Assembly (NCBI GenBank): GCA_034359265.1
Contig: CP136890.1
Span: forward strand, 52,445,501 to 52,509,500
Source: Canna indica
Taxonomy: Eukaryota > Streptophyta > Magnoliopsida > Zingiberales > Cannaceae
Direction: 5' to 3'
DNA length: 64,000 nucleotides
Under the pieces are notes generated by a model. The model was given only the letters and a program-made list of their open reading frames with translations, was not told the DNA's origin and searched no databases. This document shows positions 33,656 through 44,059 of the stretch, piece after piece; position 1 is the stretch's first letter, and every line of letters begins with the position of its first letter. Made by a program: the position numbers and the translations under genes.

Positions 33656-34260
33656 GGTGTATTGATTTATTTTGGAAAGAGAGTGTGTGCGAGTTGTGTA
33701 TTTCAAGAATAGGTTGGACCCATCCCGCTGCACTTTATTTATTTATGGTATTTATAGGAGAAATTGCAAAAAGTGCACGATCTCGACGAATTACTTCTGA
33801 ATAAATTAAGAAATCATATGTAAGAACCATAGCATTTCGTGATTTATTGGTAAATTCACTTTGATTCTCTATCAACCAATAATGTGAGACCATTAATATG
33901 GTTAAAACTAAATTGTTTAAAGTCCAGGCAAAACATAATACTTTTTCTATCACTACGTTAGTAACGAAATGGTTAAAAAAAAAGGGTAATTTATTTGATA
34001 TAGAACACTCATATCAATAAAAGAATTTTGAATCATTTACTAGAAAAAATGGCACTTTGCTTTTTTTATCTAATGCCGAAACGACGAACTATGATTAAAA
34101 AAACAGAAATTTTTGGACTTGAAGAAAAAAATAAAAAATAAAAAAAATTTAGATGATACCTAAAATTATTTTTCATTAAACCATCAGTTTCTAATTTGTT
34201 ATTATTAAAATTAAGATTGAAATCAAAGTTGAAAATTTTAGACCAACAATCAATTTCTTG
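33656..34260. other. Unassigned sequence after the plastid insert
   Basis: The plastid match appears to break near GACTTGGTAGTACTTGG (~33640). The following sequence has a 72-codon minus-strand frame (33953-33735) with a hydrophobic N-terminal half (CFAWTLNNLVLTILMVSHYW). I cannot place it. It may be a second organellar fragment joined to the first, but I have no firm match. Confidence 0.3.
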
Positions 34261-34264
34261 TATG

Positions 34265-34510
34265 TGAAGACAAATATTCTTTAAAAAATAATTTCAATAA
34301 GCAAAAAATTACCAAGATTTGGGATTTCTCCCTTATGAATATGCATATCTAAATAAATATTTTTTCCTAATTATATGCATGGATTATCAAAACTATTTCT
34401 TTAAAAAATAATTTCAATAAGCAAAAAAATTATCAAGATTTGGGATTTCTCCTCCTATGAATATAAATGAAATAACTTCCCCTAACTATGTATAAATTAT
34501 CAAACTATTT
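34265..34510. repeat. 120-bp tandem duplication
   Basis: TTCTTTAAAAAATAATTTCA, AATAAGCAAAAA and AAGATTTGGGATTTCTCC occur at ~34277 and again at ~34397, offset 120 bp, with minor divergence. Surrounding sequence 34510-35230 is AT-rich with no recognisable feature. Confidence 0.8.
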
Positions 34511-35231
34511 ATCCCCTTAACATGTATTCTTTCTCTTTTTTGACATCAATAAAAATAATAAGAAAAGTAGACATTATAGTATCAAAATCGGATATTAAAA
34601 AAAAATCAAAACCTGAATACTCCTCTTTGAAATGAAAACAAGCATGATCCCATCCATCGAATCACAAGATCCCATATGGCTCAAGTAAATATGAAACACA
34701 TGAAAGCTCAAATTTTCAAAATTATGTTTATTTTTGAGAAAAGTTTCTAAGTATCAAAAACATTATTAAACTTAAAATTCTTGAAACCATCAGTGTCAAG
34801 ATACTAAACAAAGAATATATCATATGATACAAAGGTTAATGATATCAAACGGTAAGACTATACGTGCACAAATTGAATCAAAAAATCACGATTATCAATT
34901 TGATACTAAAATTTTATTTTTCATGAAAATTAGACACCAAAATTCATATAAAATCGACTAGTCAATGATTTTTTTTTTTTGAAATTTTAGACATAGAAGC
35001 TTCATTTACCAAGGAATATGTAATTTCAAAAATCATTCAAAAATTATTTTTTTGTATTTTTATAAAAATCGCTAAATGTGCAGTGGTATTTTTATAAATA
35101 TTTGACATTTTTCAAAATATTTTTCCGAAATTAATCAAGCTTGTACACAATCAATATATGATCAATTTAAGTATGTGTACGAAGTTTGAGTTAAAATAAT
35201 ACCATTTTAAAATGAAACGCCTTTCCTGATT

Positions 35232-36290
35232 TTGTCCATAGACGAGAACTGTGATCGTGATGCGGTATGTTCGTGCTAGCAAACATTAAGTGTCACGTTT
35301 GAGCATATCCCATAAAGCACGTTACGAGGGAAGTCTATTTGTGTGTGACCTATTGGGTCCCATACTAAGCTAGTAGTGAGTCATGCATGATGGGGAGTCG
35401 TATTCAATTGAACTCCTTCTGATAGAACTTCTTCTATTTGAATTTCCACGATCCACCACTAAACTCCTTTAGTGTGATCATGCGAGACTCCACTTACAAG
35501 TCAAGATTGACATCTAACAACGTGTCATGACTACCCTATAGTGTTAGGTTCAATCTATAGAGATTGAATATCCTTTGGTGATTAGTTACCGTGCTATAAA
35601 ATCCTTCAGTTACACAATATCCCAAATGCGGTTAGGGTATGAAAGTCGTGTCAAATCCTAATATCGATCCATATGTATTCCACTATCTCAAGTTGTCGTC
35701 TCAACCATGAACAGTCGAAAACCCTTTTTTTGACTGTCATATCCACTTTGGTCAGAGATTATTGAGTCGACACTTGTAGGAGCACATATGACATTCTCTC
35801 CTCTTACTAGGAGTAACTGATTCTTTGTTGGTTGCTCACCTACCTCCATGAATGCTTCATTATGCCTAGAGTACCCAACACGCGACTCTATGAGCCATGT
35901 AGGGAATACACTAGCCATGTAGGGAATACACCAAAGTGATAGATCGTCAAGCACAAGGTTACCATGACAACCTATTGACACTCATATAAAGATTCCATTT
36001 GGCGTTCCTCGAGCGGGTTCGTTCAGTGAACTCATTCTCTCATAAGCACCTACACTTGTACATTAATGAAACCTCATAGGTAACTGCGAGATCATCTACC
36101 CCCTATGATAGGGCATGTACCAAGTGCACCAGTCTTGCCAGAATCATCGATCCCCAACTCGGTGATCCTACAACTAGGAACATTTAGAACTAGGGCCTCT
36201 GGATTCTAGGTCTCATTGGAATAATCTCGTCATGGTCCTAGAATCATTTGCCCAAGTTAATGAGGTTCATCATAATCTATAAACAATATA
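35232..36290 (-). repeat. Partial copia LTR (copia-D), minus orientation, same family as copia-A
   Basis: The reverse complement follows the copia-A LTR at 50600-51700. Shared anchors include GTTCACTGAAC near 36030, ATGGAATC with TATGAGTGTCAATAGG near 35975, GGTGAGCAACCAACA near 35840, and a CTTAGTATGGGACCCAATAGG-like block near 35360. The first ~90 bp of the LTR are missing, because RNase H coding sequence joins directly at ~36290. The far part is also lost beyond ~35232. Confidence 0.75.
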
Positions 36291-36960
36291 TAAATATGCA
36301 ACATATGATGAAAAGATGCCTCAATCGAGATAAGGTGATACCGCCTGAGGATGTGTTTCAACTTGTGGTGAGACCTTGGTTCATTTGTTTGAGCAACAAT
36401 CGCGGTGTTATCACAATAAACAGGAATTGGATCGACAACCTCAGGAATGACACCTAGCTCAGTGATAAACTTCTTTATCCACACTCCCTCCTTTGCGGCT
36501 TCGCTTGTAGAGATGTACTCAGCTTCTATCACCAAGTCGGCCAGAATACCCTGCTTGCAACTCTTCTAGCTAACTGCGCCACCATTCAGGTTAAACACAT
36601 ATCCTGATATGGATTTACTATCATTTGGATCTGATTGGAAGCTAGGATCAGTATAGCCATCCAGTTTGAATTTAGACCCTTCATATATAAAAAAAACATC
36701 TCTAGTTCTTCTCAAGTATTTAAGAATGTTTTTCACGACTTTCCAATGTACTTCTCTAGAGTTTGCTTGAAATCTGCTAGTCACCCCAAAGCGTAAGCGA
36801 CATTAGGTCGAGTGCAAATCATCGCGTACATGATGGATCCTACTACCAAAGCATAAGGGATCCCACTCATCATTTGTCTCTCCTCACGTGTCTGCGGAGA
36901 CATCTTCTTGGAAAAATTGATACCCTAACTCATAGGCAAGTAACCTCTTTTACTGCCTTC
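36290..36960 (-). pseudogene. Copia-D RT end / RNase H fragment
   Basis: On the minus strand: MSPQTREERQMMSGIPYAL then GSIMYAMICTRPNVAYALG (36905-36790), a linker, LKYLRRTRDVFFIYEG, LDGYTDPSFQSDPNDSKS (36720-36600), then EAEYISTSEAAKEGVWIKKF, VYCDNTAIVAQTNEPRSHHK and LKHILRRYHL (36530-36290). These are the diagnostic RNase H strings of plant copia elements. It is truncated at both ends, and a frame break falls near 36560. Confidence 0.82.
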
Positions 36961-36976
36961 CTTGCTAAACCTCCTT

Positions 36977-37125
36977 ATTGTTGGCCCAAGGTTTTCAACC
37001 TTGGTCTTAATCTCGGTTTCGATGATAACAAATATGAAACTAATATTTCCATGGAAATATATTTTCAGGTTCCATATCGATTTGCGTGCGATGTTCTTGA
37101 TCGAAAATATCAAAAAAGTTTCTAA
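36977..37125 (+). repeat. Fragment of an LTR-B family LTR
   Basis: Begins TGTTGGCCCAAGGTTTTCAA and matches, in inverse, the end of solo LTR-B (40192-40323), including CCATATCGATTTGCG / TTGATATGG and GTTCTTGATCGAAAA / TTTCTGATCGAGGAC. It sits at the junction between copia-D pol and the truncated 5' LTR of copia-A. The next ~85 bp (37126-37210) contain three CAACCCGG/CAACCCAG motifs and are unassigned. Confidence 0.7.
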
Positions 37126-37643
37126 GTCATAAACAATATTCGGATGGGATGTTGTAACAACCCGGAACAACCCGGATAGAGAATCTGGAATTACTCGAAA
37201 CAACCCAGATGAACAACCTGTAGGCTTAGTGTGGGGCCCAATGGGTCACACACAATAGGCTAACCTCGTAACGAGCTTTATGAGATAAAGTCTGAATGTA
37301 GCATTATATGTCTACTAGCATGGACATGCTGCAACTTGATCACAAATCTTGTTTACGGACATAATAGGAAATGTGTTTTCTATAGGAACGAATGCGCGAG
37401 GAAGGAGTTCCTCGGTAACCTTAATTTGTAGGGCATTCCTAAATTATTGGGATTGACACATAATAATATTTTATATGATTGATTAAATTTAATTTTGAAT
37501 TAAATATTTAATTAACCACTTGACAGGGATTGTATTTAATTATGAATTAAATATAATTTGATTTTGAATCAAATATACATAGTGGGAAAATTAGTTTCTA
37601 ACCATGAGCCTAACGAATTAATTTATTTGCATAAATCCTAATT

Positions 37644-38188
37644 AAGGATGTGCATGGGTACCGGATAGACCCGGAACTGGTTGGAACCGACCCAATTGGG
37701 TAGATTCTGGGTAGACCCGAATTAAATTCGGATAGGGTCTGTGATAAAAATTTAGGAACTAGTTAAAACCGGTTTCGATTCCGGGTCCAACACATCTGGT
37801 ACTCGGAACCGAAACACGAAACTTGTACTCTGGAACCTGTTCATTTACAGGTTCCAGGGTACAGGTTCCAACAGGGTACCCTGTTGGACCCTGTACATTT
37901 AAAGGTTCCAGAATAGGTTCCAACAGGGTACCCTGTTAGAACCTGTTCATTTACGGGTTCCAGGATAGGTTGCAACAGGGTACCCGAAACCTGTATCCTG
38001 GAACCTGTATATGAACAGATTCCGACAGGGTACTCGAAATCGGAACCAGAGCCTGTGGTTTCGGGTAGGGTCCGATTCCAGGTTCCAACAGGGTAGGGTC
38101 CGATTCCAAAACTTAGGAATCGGTCCTATACAGGGTAGGGTCCGGGTATCATGAAAAATACAGGGTACCCGGACCCGCTCACCCCTAA
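37644..38188. mobile_element. hAT-type MITE, 545 bp, GGTTCCA/GGTACC-rich, in copia-A 5' LTR
   Basis: Perfect 8-bp duplication TCCTAATT at 37636-37643 and 38189-38196. Ends AAGGATGTGCATGGGTACC and, in inverse, TTAGGGGTGAGCGGGTCCG. The interior is a run of ACAGGTTCCA and CAACAGGGTACC words. It is absent from the corresponding place in the 3' LTR. Confidence 0.9.
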
Positions 38189-38793
38189 TCCTAATTAATA
38201 GTAATTTTATTTATGGAGATAAATCATAAAATTAATAGATATATGATTTATGAGGATAAATAATAATTTTATTAATTAATAGGAATTTAATTTATTAAGA
38301 TAATTATTATTCCTATTTGATATGAATTTAATTAGTTTATATAAATATATTTTATTTAGATAAACCTTTTTCCTATTGTTTAGGATATTGGTTTATTTAG
38401 ATAATTATGATTTCTATTGATAGACTCTTAATTTATGAAGATAAATTAAATGTTATATTTAATTGAATTTAATTGAATTTAATTAATTTCGAATTAATTA
38501 TGAAATAATTAAATATGAAATAGTTTTTGGAGGCAAACATCGGAATTTTGAATTCCGGGGAGTTTTTTAAGGGGGGCGTGTCTACTCTTGTAGCCGCCCA
38601 TGCCCCCTATAAATTGGTGGCTGAACCTCCTTTGAGAGTGATGAAGAAGTTGATTCTTGAGTGGAAAAGTTTCAAAGAATCCCTCCTCCTTCCCGGGGCT
38701 TTTGTGAAGCCGAATTGACGGTGTCTTCTACTTGGGTGAATTACCCTCTGTGGAGTCCAAGAAGGACATCGAGATATTCTTTTATATACCCTC

Positions 38794-40323
38794 TGTGGGC
38801 GAAATGACGACACTAGAGGGGGGATGAATAGTGTGTTTACTAATTCGATTAGCCTAAATTATGATTTAATCATTTTCTTGATTAGTTAGGCGAATTACAA
38901 TTATGCGATTTAAATGCGGAAGCAATAATAAACAATTAAGCACAAATTAAAATCAATGCAAACACATGTGATTTATAGTGGTTCGGCCCCAATGCCTACT
39001 CCACTACCTAAGTACCCCGCTTAGGATTTCCAAACTAGGTTTTACTAGATTAATTAGAGTTTCCCTTACAACGAGGACTTTTCACCGGAAAGTCTCCGCT
39101 CTCCAACCGAAGGCACTTCCACACCCGAAATTATCCCGCCTTCCTACCGAGAGTACTTTCCCACCTCAACCTAAGGGACAACTAGAACTAATCCTAGTAA
39201 TCACTAAGTATACACAACTGGCTTTACTCCTTCTACACCAAGGATACCACTTCACACAACAAGACCTAACAGCCCTAGGTCTTTACACAGACACAAATCC
39301 AAAAATAGTTTAAGTAACAGATAAAATTTACAATTGAAAAGAGCTTAAAATGAAACCAAGATTTCGTGCTCTTTTGCAATCCTTCAATCCTTCAACTCGT
39401 CAAGTAGTGGAGCTTGAATCAACACCCGAGTTGAGGAGCAGAGCTTGTACGCTTGAAGAAAATATCGCGGACAGAGAAGCAGCGCAAGCTTTTTGGAAGG
39501 CTTCAAATCTTTCTCTTAGAATGCTCAATGAATGCTGTAGAAGTCAAGGAAGAAGATAAAAAGAATCATACGAGGGCATATTTATACCCTGCTGAAGAAA
39601 CGGCTGTTCAACGGATAGAAAATTATCAATTATAGGCCGTCGGTCGAATGGTCGGTCGACCGACTGGTCGACCGGTCCTTCGACCGCTTCTCTTTACTCT
39701 GTGGTCGGTCGACTGATGGGTCGACTGCCCAGACGTGACTATTCCTCCCCGACCTTTGATCGACCCATCGGTCGACCGATGAGATCTCGCGTCTACAGCT
39801 TTCAGTAGGTCGGTCGACCGCCAAGCCTACTACCCAAAACCAGCCACTGTCGATCGACCGACCGATCGACCGAAGTGCCCACTACCATTTTTCGGCAGTG
39901 TTCGGTCGACCGACCAGTTGACCAAAATGGCTGGGCCTTTCTTTCTTACTCTATTTGGTCGACCGCCTAGTCAACCGAACATAGACTGAAATTGCATTTT
40001 CAGCCTATTTCTTCTGCGCTTGGTTTTCGGGTTCCGGCTTTCAACGAGCATCATCTTGGAGAGATTTTGACTTGATCTTTGGACTCATCCAAGCAACTTT
40101 GGTGCACTCATCGATCTTTGATAAACTTCCGCGACAAACCCGTGCGCGACAATCAATGTCCTTCCGATTTCTGATTTCTTCAATTTTTCTGATCGAGGAC
40201 ATCGAACGCTAATTGATATGGAACCTGAAGCATATTCTCAATGAAATCATTAGTCCCATGTTTGTTTTCATCAAAACCATCAAAACCGAGATTACGGCTA
40301 AGGTTGAAAACCTAAAGCCAACA
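38794..40323 (-). repeat. Solo LTR (LTR-B, copia family) with perfect 5-bp TSD
   Basis: CCCTC flanks both sides (38789-38793 and 40324-40328). The 3' LTR of copia-A has an uninterrupted CTACCCTCTCATT at this place. The insert runs TG..CA in both orientations. On the minus strand it begins TGTTGGCTTTAGGTTTTCAA, and its end resembles the end of the copia-C LTR (CCTCTAGTRT..GTCATTTC). It has no internal region, as expected after LTR-LTR recombination. Three short + strand frames inside it are not conserved. Confidence 0.9.
39640..39985. repeat. Cluster of GGTCGACC palindromes inside LTR-B
   Basis: At least ten copies of GTCGACC / GGTCGAC or one-base variants within ~340 bp, often doubled as GGTCGGTCGACCGA. 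The motif is self-complementary, so the tract can form many small stems. It is not a periodic tandem array: the spacers vary from ~15 to ~50 bp. Confidence 0.85.
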
Positions 40324-40689
40324 CCCTCTCGTTCCGTGGTTTTCTCATCCCATCTTCCTCCCTTTTTGGTGATCGGTTCTTGGTGGAAGGGCCGGTCTTG
40401 CCTAGGTGGATTTCGGGATTGAGAAATCTTCTCCGTTGAGCCACAACAAGCCCCGGTGTTCGCTGCCCCTATTGTTGCGAGGTGCTTGGTGTGGACCGTT
40501 GGAGGATGTGCACGTGTGCGTCTCAAGATGGGATAGGATCAGCCATACCAACCATGATTTGAGGTATACCTTCTCCCACATCTCTAATGTTGAATTCCTT
40601 AATATTGCTAAAGTAGATCGTTATTTTTGGGATGATTTCAAATTTTTAAATTGTTATTTCCACTGCATTTTTGATTCCTATCCTAACAG

Positions 40690-40704
40690 TGGTATTAGAG
40701 CCAC
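40690..40704 (+). promoter_or_regulatory. Copia-A primer-binding site
   Basis: TGGTATTAGAGCCAC lies one base after the 5' LTR end. It differs by one base from TGGTATCAGAGC, the plant initiator-tRNA-Met complement used by copia elements. Confidence 0.85.
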
Positions 40705-42780
40705 ATTTAGCAATTTTTTAGAATTTTTATTACACGTTATTATTGTGTTTCGTTCGCTCTCCAAACGTCATGCTGTCCGGTTTTTGTTTTCGGGGGTTCT
40801 TGAGTCGTTCTCTTGGCTCCATGGTTCATGCGATGAATCGGGGTGCTAGCCTACTATCCAAACTTGTCTTGGATAAATTTCGAACTCAAGATCCCCATGG
40901 GTTCATGGTAGAACAGCCCCGAAAACTAAAATTTTCAGCATGTGTTGTTTGGACCGTTTTGGGTGGAAACGTAACCCGATTAGCGTGTTTTCGGATTCTA
41001 TTTTTTTCCTTTCATTTTCTTAATTGTTAAGATGCATGAAAGGATGATTATGGATGAACCCTATGTGCATGTGACTGTGTGTAAAACGTGGTTGTGTTGA
41101 TTGCTTGTAAATTTATGAAATTTCAATATTGTAACTTTTAAATATGGCCTACGTACCCCTACCTTCCTCTTTAGAATTCTGTTGTAATCCTCTTCTCCCT
41201 CTCCTTAAACCTTTTCCCAAGGGTTGTTTGGGGTCTTCTTCTTTTCGTTTTGTAAAAATTAGAAATTTAGGGGCAGATTCACGACGAGCACGCTTGATGT
41301 CCCGTTTTGGTGCGCGCGTGGAGAGGAGGTGTTTGACGTCATGTTGATGAAGGATTGAACCCCGGGAAGGCACTGATGGAACTGACAACCTACAAGGTGG
41401 TTTTGGGCAGCGCCTTGGCGATACGGAGCTCCCTAAAAACCCTAGGATGATGGCCTTGGTTCGCCCGGTGGCTCGGGTGGAACCCTTAGAACATCCATAA
41501 TCATCCTTATTTACTTTATGCTTTTATTTATTGCTCTTGCTTCAATTGTTGATTGCTTAGATAAATTATAATTGCATGAAGAAACCCTCCAATAATATTG
41601 AGTCTGAATGGCTAAGATATTAAGAATATCGGTCACGCCTTCCATCCTTGTGGGGTGCAAGTGTGTCTATTGTCACAACGGGTTTGTTGTGCACGCACAA
41701 GACTTTTTGTGCTAAAAGACACGTTGCACCTCATATGGCATATATCCCTTTTTTGCCTCTGCTACCGGCTTGAACATTAGGGGTGTGCATGGGTACCGGG
41801 TAGACCCGAAACCGGTTGGAACCGACCCAATTGGGCAGCGGATAGACCCGAATTAAATTCGGATAGGGTCCGGGACAAAAATTTAGGAACCGGTTAAAAC
41901 CGGTTCCGATTCCGGGTCCAACACATCGGGTACCCGGAACTTGTACTCTGGAACCTATTCATTTATAGGTTCCAGGGTACAGGTTCCAACAGGGTACCCT
42001 GTTGGACCCTGTACATTTACAGGTTCCAGAACAGGTTCCAACAGGGTACCCTGTTAGAACATGTTCATTTACAGGTTTCAGGACAGGTTCCAACAGGGTA
42101 CCCGGAACCTGTTTATGAACATGTTCCAACAGGGTACCCGGAACCTGTACCTTGGAACTTGTATATGAACATGTTCCAAGAACATGTTCATTTACAGGTT
42201 TCAGGACAGGTTCCAACAGGGTACCCGGAACTGGAATCGGAACCTGTGATTCCGGGTAGGGTCCTTTTCCAGGTTCCAATAGGGTAGGGTCCGATTCCAA
42301 AACATAGGAACCGGTCCTATATAGGGTAAGGTCCGGGTATCATGAAAAATACAGGGTACCCAGACCCACTCACCCCTATTGAACATGACTTATGCTACAC
42401 TCAAGGGTGATTATTTTCTCGCTAGGGCATACGAACGATGGGTCCGACTCAACTAGGGCTCCTCGGTTTGTTGTGCACACACAAGGCCTTGGTTGCCCTA
42501 GAGGCAAAAACATATGAAAGTCACACAATGATGTGATCGGTAAATAGTCACCTACGCATGGACCTATTAGGGTTTGTTGTGTTACATGCGAGACTCGAGT
42601 AGGAGAAGTGGGGTTCCATTTTTTCCCTAAGGAAGTCTACCAACGAGGGCTTCCTGCTTCCAAATCGGAGGGTATTATGGAATCGCGAAAATTAGTGGGA
42701 GACATGATTAACTAAAAGACCTCAATAAACATGCATGTAGAATATCTACTTATTCATGTCACCTTTACCTCCGTTATATT
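40705..42780 (+). other. Copia-A untranslated leader (with a MITE)
   Basis: About 1.5 kb of leader, excluding the MITE at 41778-42378, lies between the primer-binding site and gag. Open frames here are short and lack gag motifs. The CGACGAGCACGCTTGATGTC region and the GGTTTGTTGTGCACGCACAAG repeats (at ~41680 and again at ~42466) are notable but unassigned. Confidence 0.5.
41778..42378. mobile_element. hAT-type MITE, 601 bp, second copy of the GGTTCCA/GGTACC family
   Basis: Perfect 8-bp duplication TTGAACAT at 41770-41777 and 42379-42386. Ends TAGGGGTGTGCATGGGTACC and, in inverse, TAGGGGTGAGTGGGTCTGG. It is collinear with 37644-38188 but has extra internal CATTTACAGGTT / GGTTCCAACAGGGTACC units. 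It inserted independently, in the copia-A leader. Confidence 0.92.
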
Positions 42781-42789
42781 GCTTCATCA

Positions 42790-43760
42790 ATGAAAATAAA
42801 TTAACTGGACCAAATTACGTTGTTTGGATGCGAAAATTGAGGATCGTGCTCATTTATTAGAATTTGTCTCACATTCTTGATTCTCCGGGACCGATGCCAC
42901 CCCTTGGGGAAGGGGATTACACCGAGAAAGAGAGGACGACTTATGAGAAGCTACAAGAAATTTGTAGTGAAGATATAGCACCACTGTTCGATGCATAATG
43001 CTGGCATCCATGTTCGATGAGTTGCAAAAGCAGCATGAACATTTGGATACCGAAGCTATCCTCGATCACCTCAAGTTGTTAAATGGTGAGCTTAAGAGGA
43101 TAGCTAGGTACAATCTACCTAAACAACTCTTCCGTGCCAAAATGGAGGATAACACTCTTATTGAGACCCATGTCCTCAAACTAATCAATTTGATTGAGGA
43201 GTTTGAGAGGTTGGGGTTCTCCATGGACAGGGGACTAAGTCAGGACTTAGTACTCAAATCCCTCCCGAATTCATTTTTACAGTTTGTTGATAACTTCCAA
43301 ATAAACAAATAGGACGTCTCGCTTTCCGAGCTCCTTAATATGCTGAAGACTGCTGAGTCCCACCTTATGAAGGATAAGGACACAGTCTTGTTAGTGGGAG
43401 ATGACTCTGAGGCAAAGTTATACTCTGTTAAGAACAAAGTGAAAAATAGAACTGTGAAACCCATGAGAAATATCAAGAAGAAAGGGAAAGTTGTTCCAAA
43501 TGGCATTTGCTACCATTGTGGTAAAGATGGCCACTGGAAGCGCAACTTCAAGGAGTATTTTGTAGAGTTAAATCTGAAGATGATTTTTGAAATCGTCACT
43601 TCAAGTGCGTATATTATAGAAAATACTTCATCATTAAAACTGTACTTTCTGGTATTTGATACCGGGTATTTGATATCAATCATCATTTGCAAGATGTTGC
43701 AGGAGAAGAAGAAAAGTAGAAGACTTGACAAAAGGCAACCACCACCTTCGGGAAGGCGAT
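42790..43760 (+). pseudogene. Copia-A gag with CCHC knuckle and protease remnant
   Basis: The frame opens near ENKLTGPNYVVWMRKLRIVL (~42793), the usual gag start of this copia group, with stops soon after. A UBN2-type gag body follows (43000-43310: LKLLNGELKRIARYNLPKQL, RAKMEDNTLIETHVLKLINL). A TAG at 43310 is followed in frame by SLSELLNMLKTAESHL, a basic linker, and the zinc knuckle CYHCGKDGHWKRNF (last Cys lost to Phe). FDTGYLISIIIC at ~43655 sits where the protease should be and is heavily altered. Confidence 0.8.
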
Positions 43761-44059
43761 AGGCATGAGAGTTTCAGCCTTAGCCGTAGGAACGTATTGT
43801 ATAAGTCTGCTATTCGGCAAAGACCATTGAATTGTATAATTGATTTGCTTCAGTGTTAATAAAAGAACGTCATTTTTCCTTTGTTATTATCTAAACAAGG
43901 TTGTGAAAAGTTCTTTAAAAGACAATAGTTGTCGCATGAGCCATTTTTATGAGTTATATGCGATTGGACCAATTTCAATTGCTTTAATAATTTTTAAAGT
44001 TAATAATAAATATTTTTTGTATGAACGCACAAAGAGATAAAATTAACCTCACCTACTTT

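Larger units (their letters stand above)
37211..40688 (+). repeat. 5' LTR of copia-A (truncated; carries a MITE and a solo LTR)
   Basis: From GGCTTAGTGTGGGGCCCAAT to CCTAACA. It corresponds to the 3' LTR from ~51549 onwards, e.g. ATAATAGGAAATGTGTTTTC, TATAGGAACGAATGCG and CCCATGCCCCCTATAAATTG in both. TATAAATTGG at ~38615 is the likely TATA box. The upstream third of the LTR has been replaced by the LTR-B fragment and copia-D debris. Confidence 0.85.

Noticed and set aside
39350..39635. Two + frames (69 and 60 codons) inside LTR-B as genes
   Set aside because: They lie in an antisense solo LTR with clean TG..CA ends and 5-bp duplications, and have no family motif.
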